This document shows positions 6,541-12,032 of a DNA stretch of 13,460 bases, piece by piece (positions within the stretch are counted from its first letter, which is position 1; each line of letters opens with the position of its first letter). The stretch spans positions 1-13,460 of the forward strand of contig JBOHUX010000056.1 of assembly GCA_050734915.1 (NCBI GenBank). Direction: 5' to 3'. The notes under the pieces were generated by a model. It saw nothing but the letters and a program-made list of their open reading frames with translations, did not search any database and was not told where the DNA came from. This stretch comes from JBOHUX01 sp050734915. Its GTDB lineage: Bacteria > Chloroflexota > Dormibacteria > Dormibacterales > Dormibacteraceae. The position numbers and the translations under genes are program-made.

Positions 6541-6547
6541 TATTCTA
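6541..6547. promoter_or_regulatory. Overlapping divergent -10 elements (molybdoenzyme gene and tRNA-Val)
   Basis: On the plus strand TATTCT (6541-6546) is followed by exactly six bases and then GTG 6553, a leaderless layout for the molybdoenzyme gene. On the minus strand the same bases give TAGAAT (6547-6542), a plausible -10 about 57 bases before the tRNA 5' end. No -35 is evident for either. A GC hairpin (CCCCGC/GCGGGG, 6521-6536) lies just beside them. Confidence 0.45.
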
Positions 6548-6552
6548 ACTAG

Positions 6553-8826
6553 GTGCCCCCCAACATCGGCCGTGCGCTGCCCCGCCGCGAGGACCGCCGG
6601 CTGATCACCGGGCGGGGGGCCTACGCGGGCGACCTGGTGCCGGATCGCCTCCTCCATCTGGCCGTCCACCGCTCCGTCCAGGCGCATGGCCGCATCGTCT
6701 CCATCGAGACGGAGACGGCGGCGGCGATGCCCGGGGTGGTCGCCGTCTGGACGGCCGCCGACCTTCCCGAGAGCGCCTCCCACATGAAGGACCGCATCTC
6801 GTCTCGGGTGGCGCCCAAGCCGCGCCCGGTGCTGGGCCGGGGCGAGGTTCGCTACGTGGGTGAGCCGGTGGCGATCGTCCTTGCCGAGGGCCCCTACCTG
6901 GCCCTCGATGCCGCGGAGGCGATCCTGGCCGAGATCGAGCCGCTTCCGGCCGTCGCCGGCGTGGACTCCGCCGTCGCGGCCGGGGCGCCTCCGGTGCACG
7001 GCGACCTCGAGGGCGGCAACCTCACCGGCCACGCGACGCACGGATTCGGCGACGTCGACGCCGCGTTCGGACCGGGCGCGATCGTGGCTCGGGTGCGCCT
7101 CCAGGCCGCGCGGGTGGCAGGGGCGGCGATGGAGCCCCGGGCGGTGACGGCAGCCGCCGGCGCGGACGGCGAGGTCACCGTCTGGACCTCGACGCAGTCC
7201 GTCTTCTACGTGCGCCGGCAGCTGGCCGCCATCCTGGGAGTTGCCGAGGACAAGGTGCGGGTGATCCTGCCCGACGTGGGTGGCGGATTCGGAGGCAAAG
7301 CTCCCGTCTACCAGGAGGAGGCACTGGCCGCGCTCGCCGCCCGGGCGCTGGGCCGCCCGGTGCGCTGGGTCGCGAGCAGGAGCGAGGAGACGTCGTCCGC
7401 CGTCCACGCCCACGGCAGCGTGTTCGCACTGGAGCTCGCCGCCTCGCCCGACGGGAGGCTGCGCGGGCTCCGGGGCCGCATCCTCCACGACATCGGCGCC
7501 TACGTCGCGGTGGGTACCGCGCAGCCCTACAACTACGCGACCCACATGCTCTCCGCCTACGTCCTCCCGGCGATGGCGGTCGCCTCCGACCTCGTGTTCA
7601 CCAACGCGGCGCCGACCGGCTACATCCGGGGCGGCGGGCGCCCGCTCGGCAATTTCGCCATCGAGCGGCTGATGGACCGGCTGGCGGTCGAGCTGGCCAT
7701 GGACCCGGCCGAGCTGCGGCGTCGCAACCTCGTGCAGAGGGACCAGATGCCCTACGACACCGGCTACCCGATCGGGCGCGCGGGCAACATCGTCTACGAC
7801 GGCGGTGACTATCCGCGCATGCTGCGGATGGCGCTGGAGGGAATCGGCTACGACGAGATCCGCGCCCGCCCGCCCGCCCAGGACGGGCGGCTGATCGGGG
7901 TGGGCATCGCCTGCTGCGTGGAGTCGAGCGGCTGGGGCGGTGACGAGCCGGCTCGGGTCCGGATCGACAAGGACGGCACGGCGCGGCTCTGGATCGGCTC
8001 CAGTCCAGGCGGGCAGGGGCACCTGACGGTGGCGGCGCAGGTTCTCGCCGATCGTCTGGGCTGGCCGCTAGATCGCATTCAGGTCGTCGCCGGCGACACC
8101 GGCCGGCTCCCCCCCGCCGAGAACACGGCCGGCAGCCGGACCGCGGTCCAGGTCGGCAACGCCGCCGCCCAGGCGGGCGCGGCCGCCCGGCGCCGACTGC
8201 TGACGCTGGCCGCGGAGGTGATGGAGGCGGGCCCCGAGGACCTGGTGCTGGAGGACGGGAGGATCAGCGTCAAGGGCGCCCCCTCCCGCTCCATCCCGGC
8301 CACGGACGCCGTCCCCGGCGATGGCCTCGACATTCTCGAGAAGTTCAACCCGGCTCTCCCCAACGCCTACTCGAGCGGCTGTCACGCGGCCCTGGTGGCC
8401 GTCGATGCCGAGACGGGCGCGGTCGAGGTTCTCCGCTACGTCATCGTCCACGACACGGGACGGGCCATCAATCCCCTTCTCGTCGAGGGGCAGATCCAGG
8501 GTGGGTTCGCCCACGGCATCGGCTACGCCCTCTTCGAGGAGGCGGTCTACCAGCCGGACGGCGCGTTCACGAGCGCCAGCTTCCTCGATTACTCGATTCC
8601 AGGGGCGCCCGAGATCGATGTCGAGCCCCACATCGAGCACTTCGAGACCCCCACCGACGCCAATCCGGAGGGGTTCAAGGGCGCCGGCGAGAGCGGCACC
8701 ATCCCGGTCCCGGCCGCCATCGCGGGGGCGATCGAGGACGCCATCCGCCGCGCGCGGCCGGACGCCGTGGTGGAGCGGCTCCCGATCACACCGATGCGCG
8801 TCTTCCGCCTCCTGCACCCGGAGTGA
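6553..8826 (+). CDS. Xanthine dehydrogenase/CoxL-superfamily molybdopterin-binding subunit
   Basis: A 757-residue, full-length molybdenum hydroxylase large subunit, which would hold Mo-MCD and oxidise a C-H or aldehyde-type substrate with water. The N-terminal a/b-hammerhead domain starts at GRALPRREDRRLITGRGAY (6-24). The Mo-cofactor motif VGGGFGGK (242-249), GGQGH (486-490) and the catalytic Glu713 in KGAGESG (709-715) are present. The active-site loop reads GYIRGGGRPLGN (356-367), not the AYRCSFR of form I CO dehydrogenase and not the usual AYRGAGRPE, so the substrate is unpredictable. The GTG start at 6553 has no Shine-Dalgarno but has a -10 at leaderless distance. The small [2Fe-2S] and FAD subunits are absent from both sides, so it must use partners encoded elsewhere, or they were lost. 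The stop overlaps a GTG beginning a broken MFS frame. Confidence 0.93.
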   Translation: MPPNIGRALPRREDRRLITGRGAYAGDLVPDRLLHLAVHRSVQAHGRIVSIETETAAAMPGVVAVWTAADLPESASHMKDRISSRVAPKPRPVLGRGEVRYVGEPVAIVLAEGPYLALDAAEAILAEIEPLPAVAGVDSAVAAGAPPVHGDLEGGNLTGHATHGFGDVDAAFGPGAIVARVRLQAARVAGAAMEPRAVTAAAGADGEVTVWTSTQSVFYVRRQLAAILGVAEDKVRVILPDVGGGFGGKAPVYQEEALAALAARALGRPVRWVASRSEETSSAVHAHGSVFALELAASPDGRLRGLRGRILHDIGAYVAVGTAQPYNYATHMLSAYVLPAMAVASDLVFTNAAPTGYIRGGGRPLGNFAIERLMDRLAVELAMDPAELRRRNLVQRDQMPYDTGYPIGRAGNIVYDGGDYPRMLRMALEGIGYDEIRARPPAQDGRLIGVGIACCVESSGWGGDEPARVRIDKDGTARLWIGSSPGGQGHLTVAAQVLADRLGWPLDRIQVVAGDTGRLPPAENTAGSRTAVQVGNAAAQAGAAARRRLLTLAAEVMEAGPEDLVLEDGRISVKGAPSRSIPATDAVPGDGLDILEKFNPALPNAYSSGCHAALVAVDAETGAVEVLRYVIVHDTGRAINPLLVEGQIQGGFAHGIGYALFEEAVYQPDGAFTSASFLDYSIPGAPEIDVEPHIEHFETPTDANPEGFKGAGESGTIPVPAAIAGAIEDAIRRARPDAVVERLPITPMRVFRLLHPE

Positions 8827-8929
8827 TCGAGGGAGAGGGAGTCTGGCGGCGGGACCTCACCGCGCTCTGGCTGGCCGAGTTCACGGCCATCTTCGGATTC
8901 TCGTTCGTCTTCCCCTTTCTGCCGTGGGG
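8823..8929 (+). pseudogene. Truncated MFS transporter (first helix only)
   Basis: A GTG at 8823 overlaps the molybdoenzyme stop (GTGA) and opens a frame reading MIEGEGVWRRDLTALWLAEF and then TAIFGFSFVFPFLPW. This is the typical start of an MFS permease: a charged lead, then helix 1 ending in FPFLP. Similarity stops abruptly near 8929, where LFI-type residues and helix 2 should follow. The frame instead runs on as low-complexity sequence antisense or offset to the FKBP gene. About 370 residues of a normal MFS protein are missing, consistent with a deletion that joined this stub to the FKBP gene's upstream region. MFS identity rests on one helix and its motif. Confidence 0.5.
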
Positions 8930-8973
8930 GATCAGGCGCAGGACCATCAGCGGTTGGGTGGAGTTGTACGAGC

Positions 8974-9579
8974 ATGATCGGGCCACCTGCCAGAATGGGG
9001 GCGCCCGTGAACCCCCGTCATCCCCCCGCGCCTGCGCGCGCCCTGTCCCTCCTGGTGGGGGCCGCTGCCGCCCTGGCCTTGGGCCTCGTCTCCGGGTGCG
9101 GCTACGCCAACCCCTACTCCCCGGGCAGCGCGGCGGCCACCACGGTGGTGCCGAGCGCCAGCGCCTCCGCCGCTCCGTCGCCCGCCATGAGCCCGACCCC
9201 CGCCCCCGGCGGGGATTCGTTCACGGCCGGGGCCGGGCTGCGCCCGGTCGAGTTCGCGGACGGCCTCGAATACATCGACCTCAAGGCGGGGACGGGGGCC
9301 ACCGCCAGGACCGGCGCCAAGGTCAGCGTCCAGTACACGGGCTGGCTCAGCAGCGGCAAGGTCTTCGATTCCAGCTGGACCCGCGGCCGGCCGTTCTCCT
9401 TCACTCTCGGCCAGGGCCAGGTCATCAAGGGCTGGGACGAGGGCGTCGTGGGGATGAAGGTGGGCGGAAAGCGGAAGCTGATCATCCCGCCGGGTCTGGG
9501 CTACGGCGCCAAGGGCCACCCGCCCGTGATCCCCGGCGGCGCGACCCTCACCTTCGAGGTGACTCTGCTCACCGCCTGA
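8974..9579 (+). CDS. FKBP-type peptidyl-prolyl cis-trans isomerase lipoprotein
   Basis: Catalyses proline isomerisation during folding of exported proteins, anchored outside the cytoplasmic membrane. Residues 23-42 give a leader ending in the lipobox LVSGC (Cys42). A Ser/Ala/Pro-rich linker (about 50-80) follows, then a complete FKBP domain (about 88-200). Active-site residues match FKBP12: VQYTGWL (Tyr121), KVFDSS (Phe131, Asp132), VIKGWDEGV (Trp154), IIPPGLGYG (Tyr177) and the final beta strand TLTFEVTLL. Start choice is open: ATG 8974 has GGTGGAG upstream and is used here; ATG 8995 and GTG 9007 are in frame, and 9007 would give the most typical lipoprotein leader. It stands alone on this strand and converges with the copper-lipoprotein gene 23 bases away. 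Confidence 0.9.
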   Translation: MIGPPARMGAPVNPRHPPAPARALSLLVGAAAALALGLVSGCGYANPYSPGSAAATTVVPSASASAAPSPAMSPTPAPGGDSFTAGAGLRPVEFADGLEYIDLKAGTGATARTGAKVSVQYTGWLSSGKVFDSSWTRGRPFSFTLGQGQVIKGWDEGVVGMKVGGKRKLIIPPGLGYGAKGHPPVIPGGATLTFEVTLLTA

Positions 9580-9602
9580 AGCCGAGCGCCTGAGCCCGGG
9601 GA

Positions 9603-9977
9603 TCAGTTGGCGGTCAGCGTCCCCTGCATTCCGGCATCGCGGTGGCCGGGCACGCTGCAGTAGAAGGTGTAGGTCCCGGGCCTGAGCCCCGAGACCTTGA
9701 AGACCGCGGTGGCGCCCGGCTGGACCAGCTCGCTGGCGGCGAGCGTGCCACCTCCGGTGGGCGCGGCGATGGTCATGTCGTGCGCGTTGGAGCCGTCGTT
9801 GACCAGGTAGAAAGAGACCGCTCCCGACTTGACGGTCAGCTTGGCGGGCTTGAAGGCGAAGTCCACCATCTCGATCTTGATCGTCCCCGCCGGAGGTGCC
9901 GATCCGCCACCGCCACAGGCCGTCAGCACCGGCAGCGCCGACGCGACCAGCGCGAAGGCGACCGCCAGACGCCTCAC
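9603..9977 (-). CDS. Cupredoxin-domain (type 1 copper) lipoprotein
   Basis: A 124-residue blue-copper protein likely to carry electrons at the outer face of the membrane. MRRLAVAFAL begins a leader ending in LTAC (Cys21, lipid anchor), followed by a short Gly/Ser linker and one cupredoxin fold. The copper ligands are all present: His66 in SNAHDM, Cys107 in YTFYCSVPGH, His112 and Met117 (C-x4-H-x4-M), a plastocyanin/azurin-like set. The GTG start at 9977-9975 overlaps the stop of subunit III by 4 bases (GTGA), so it is translated with the oxidase genes. It may donate electrons to CuA of the oxidase in place of cytochrome c, because subunit II here lacks a cytochrome c domain; it could instead be a copper chaperone for CuA assembly. 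Confidence 0.9.
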   Translation of the reverse strand: MRRLAVAFALVASALPVLTACGGGGSAPPAGTIKIEMVDFAFKPAKLTVKSGAVSFYLVNDGSNAHDMTIAAPTGGGTLAASELVQPGATAVFKVSGLRPGTYTFYCSVPGHRDAGMQGTLTAN

Positions 9978-10594
9978 GAGACGAACGCGATACCGATGTA
10001 GAGGATCGTGAAGAGGAAGACCCAGACCAGGTCCACGAAGTGCCAGTAGATGGCACAGGCGGCCACGCCGACGTGATGCTCCTGGTTGAACTGGCCTCGT
10101 ACCGATCTGAAGAGGACCAGGCAGAGGAAGACCAGGCCCCCGAAGACGTGCAGGCCATGGAATCCGGTCATGGTGAAGAAGGCGCTCGAGAACTGATTGC
10201 TCGTCAAGTTGAAGTTCGCCGTCGTGAACTCGAGCGCCTGCCCGCACTCGAAGGCGGCCCCGAGGATGATCGTGACCAGCAGCCAGATCATGTAGCGCCG
10301 GCGGTTGCCGCGCTGGATGGCGGTGTGCGAGATGTGCATGGTGACACCGCTGGTGATGAGGACGACGGTGTTGATGGTGGGGAGCGGGAAGACCTCGACC
10401 GCCCGGGTGCCGCTGGGGGGCCAGTTGAGATGCGACCCGTACATATAGAAGTACATGGCGAACAGGCTCCCGAAGAACATCACCTCGGAGGCGAGGAAGA
10501 TGAACATGCCCATCATGCCGGGACGCATGGCGGGGTGGGGCGGCGTCTCCAGCTCCGCCTGCCTCGCCGTCGCCGTGTAGGACATCCGGCTCAC
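9974..10594 (-). CDS. coxC: Cytochrome c oxidase subunit III
   Basis: A 206-residue integral membrane protein, the short form of subunit III with about five helices (helices I-II of the long form absent). It stabilises subunit I and its proton uptake path. Conserved features are MMGMFIFLASEVMFFGSLFA with Glu37, the HISHTAIQRGNRRRY loop, FHGLHVFGG and the C-terminal YWHFVDLVWVFLF. The GTG start (10594-10592) overlaps the TGA of the upstream zinc-ribbon gene by 4 bases; an ATG three codons in is an alternative. The stop overlaps the cupredoxin start. It lies on the opposite strand from subunits I and II, an unusual split arrangement. Confidence 0.95.
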   Translation of the reverse strand: MSRMSYTATARQAELETPPHPAMRPGMMGMFIFLASEVMFFGSLFAMYFYMYGSHLNWPPSGTRAVEVFPLPTINTVVLITSGVTMHISHTAIQRGNRRRYMIWLLVTIILGAAFECGQALEFTTANFNLTSNQFSSAFFTMTGFHGLHVFGGLVFLCLVLFRSVRGQFNQEHHVGVAACAIYWHFVDLVWVFLFTILYIGIAFVS

Positions 10595-11088
10595 GGCTCC
10601 GATTCGGGCGGCCCGGGTCGGTGGGGCATCTGGGCGGGGAACATGCGAACGTCCTCGACCGTCAGCCAGCCGCCCACCCCGACCAGGAAGATGACCAGCC
10701 CGACGACGCCGAGCCCCCCGCGGATGGCGGGCTGGAAGGGGATGCCCGCGAACGCCATCAGGAACAGGCCCAGCCCGATCAGGAAGGGGAAGCGGCTGCT
10801 GGGAAACATGTGGATGCCCATCTCGTGCGCGTGCCGCACGTAGTCATAGGAGTCGGGGGGCGGCCCGGGGAGCTCGACGTCGAACGCCCGCGTCCCGGTC
10901 CGGGCGGGATCGGCCGCCTTCCAGGCCCGAAAGGCGGCCGAGGCGGTCTGGATGCTCGGCCACAGGGAGTAGCCGCAGTTGAGGCAGTACTGGGTGAACC
11001 GAGCCGTCCGGAGCCCGCAACGAGGACAGTTGACGTCCAGTGCCGGGTTGTCGGTGTCGACGTACCGGGTCCGCTTCGTGACTGCCAA
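10591..11088 (-). CDS. Zinc-ribbon membrane protein of the oxidase operon (possible subunit IV-like)
   Basis: A 165-residue protein. An N-terminal zinc ribbon has two CxxC pairs (CPRCG, Cys21/24; CLNCG, Cys35/38). A soluble linker rich in Ala/Pro follows (about 45-98), then two membrane helices (about 101-117 and 124-143) separated by FQPAIRGG, ending GWLTVEDVRMF and a Pro-rich tail. The two-helix C-terminal part resembles small oxidase subunits of the subunit IV type, but the similarity is only in layout. It starts at TTG 11088 with GGAGG (11106-11102) 13 bases upstream; no better start is in frame. As first gene of the subunit III/cupredoxin operon with GTGA coupling, a role in oxidase structure or metal-site assembly is likely (inference). 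Confidence 0.75.
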   Translation of the reverse strand: MAVTKRTRYVDTDNPALDVNCPRCGLRTARFTQYCLNCGYSLWPSIQTASAAFRAWKAADPARTGTRAFDVELPGPPPDSYDYVRHAHEMGIHMFPSSRFPFLIGLGLFLMAFAGIPFQPAIRGGLGVVGLVIFLVGVGGWLTVEDVRMFPAQMPHRPGPPESEP

Positions 11089-11109
11089 GTGGCCGACGAT
11101 TCCTCCCGC

Positions 11110-11148
11110 TGAACCCTGCCGATGAAACCTGCTGGTGAACCCTAGTGC
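11110..11148. repeat. Three 13-base tandem direct repeats in the divergent oxidase control region
   Basis: TGAACCCTGCCGA (11110), TGAAACCTGCTGG (11123) and TGAACCCTAGTGC (11136) repeat with an exact 13-base period; the TGAAcCCTG half is conserved. They lie between the two divergent arms, in the probable leader of the minus-strand operon. They may be binding sites for a regulator or structured RNA. Confidence 0.55.
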
Positions 11149-11166
11149 CGCAGTCGACGGACCGGC

Positions 11167-11175
11167 ATTCTAGCA
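11167..11175 (-). promoter_or_regulatory. Extended -10 promoter of the minus-strand oxidase operon
   Basis: On the minus strand TGCTAGAAT combines an extended -10 TGn with TAGAAT. The start of transcription would be near 11160, giving a leader of about 70 bases that includes the 13-base repeats and the Shine-Dalgarno at 11106-11102. No -35 is clear. Confidence 0.4.
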
Positions 11176-11222
11176 AGCGCCGAGGCGCCCCCGGGAGAGC
11201 CCGGCTCACCGGAGCGCATCCA

Positions 11223-11230
11223 TATACTGT
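11223..11230 (+). promoter_or_regulatory. -10 region of the coxB gene, leaderless or near-leaderless
   Basis: TATACT (11223-11228) overlaps TACTGT (11225-11230). The latter is followed by exactly six bases (AGGCCA) and the ATG, the same spacing as at csoR and the molybdoenzyme gene. No Shine-Dalgarno precedes the ATG. Confidence 0.55.
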
Positions 11231-11236
11231 AGGCCA

Positions 11237-12010
11237 ATGTCGCCGAGATCCCGGCTCCGGCTGCCGCTCTCGAGCGCGGCCCTGGCCGCTCTCATCACCG
11301 TCCTCGCCGCGGCTCCTGCCGGCGCCGGCTGGGTCATCTTCCCCAGCCCGGTGTCCCCCAACGGGCGCCGGATCTACGACCTCTACGAGCTGATCTCGAT
11401 CCCGGCCATCATCATCTTCCTGTTCGTCGAGGTCGCGCTCCTCCTCGTCATCGTGAGGTTTCGGCGCCGCCGACCCGGCCACATCCCCCCCCAATTCCAC
11501 GGCAACACCAGGCTGGAGCTGGCCTGGACGGCGGTCCCGCTGGTGATCCTGCTGATGATCGCGGCCGTCTCCCTGGTCGAGTTGCGGCGGGACTTCGTCA
11601 AGCCCACCAACGCCGTCACCAGCCTCGATGTCAGGGTCACGGGGAGGCAGTTCGAGTGGAGCTACACCTACCCCAAGTACGGTTTCACGGTCTCCAAGGA
11701 CCTCTACGTCCCCACCGGCGAGTTGGTCCGGCTCCAGGTGGACGCCACCGACGTCATCCACTCCTGGTGGGTGCCCTCGATCACGGGCAAGACCGACGCC
11801 GTGCCCGGCTACTCGAACTACACCTGGCTGAACATCAGCCATCCCGGGAAGTGGCACGGCGAGTGCGCCGAGCTCTGCGGCGCCGGGCACTACTCGATGC
11901 AGACGGACGTGATCGCGGTCAGCCCCGGCGACTTCCAGGCCTGGGTGGCGAAGCAGATGGCGAAGGCCAGCAAGCCCAGCCCGTCGCCATCCCCGTCGCC
12001 GAAGGCCTGA
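11237..12010 (+). CDS. coxB: Cytochrome c oxidase subunit II (CuA)
   Basis: This 257-residue subunit accepts electrons at the binuclear CuA centre outside the membrane. It has a signal sequence (about 7-30, ending APAGA), two membrane helices (about 52-74 and 95-115) and a cupredoxin domain. The full CuA set is visible: His175 in IHSWWVP, then Cys210, Glu212, Cys214, His218 and Met221 in GECAELCGAGHYSM. The aromatic electron-entry region is RQFEWSYTYP (137-146). The protein ends in a short Pro-Ser repeat and has no fused haem c domain, so it is not of the caa3 form. The ATG lacks a Shine-Dalgarno, and a -10 six bases upstream suggests a leaderless mRNA. The coxA gene follows after 22 bases. 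Confidence 0.96.
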   Translation: MSPRSRLRLPLSSAALAALITVLAAAPAGAGWVIFPSPVSPNGRRIYDLYELISIPAIIIFLFVEVALLLVIVRFRRRRPGHIPPQFHGNTRLELAWTAVPLVILLMIAAVSLVELRRDFVKPTNAVTSLDVRVTGRQFEWSYTYPKYGFTVSKDLYVPTGELVRLQVDATDVIHSWWVPSITGKTDAVPGYSNYTWLNISHPGKWHGECAELCGAGHYSMQTDVIAVSPGDFQAWVAKQMAKASKPSPSPSPSPKA

Positions 12011-12032
12011 GGAGTAGATTTCCAGGTAGGAC

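Noticed and set aside
6451..8022. A 523-codon minus-strand frame opposite the molybdoenzyme gene
   Set aside because: It runs through the tRNA gene and is the antisense shadow of a conserved protein; it has no recognisable motif.
8930..9593. Continuation of the MFS-like frame to 9593 as one 256-residue protein
   Set aside because: After 8929 it overlaps the FKBP gene in another frame and loses all transporter character; only the first part is a remnant.
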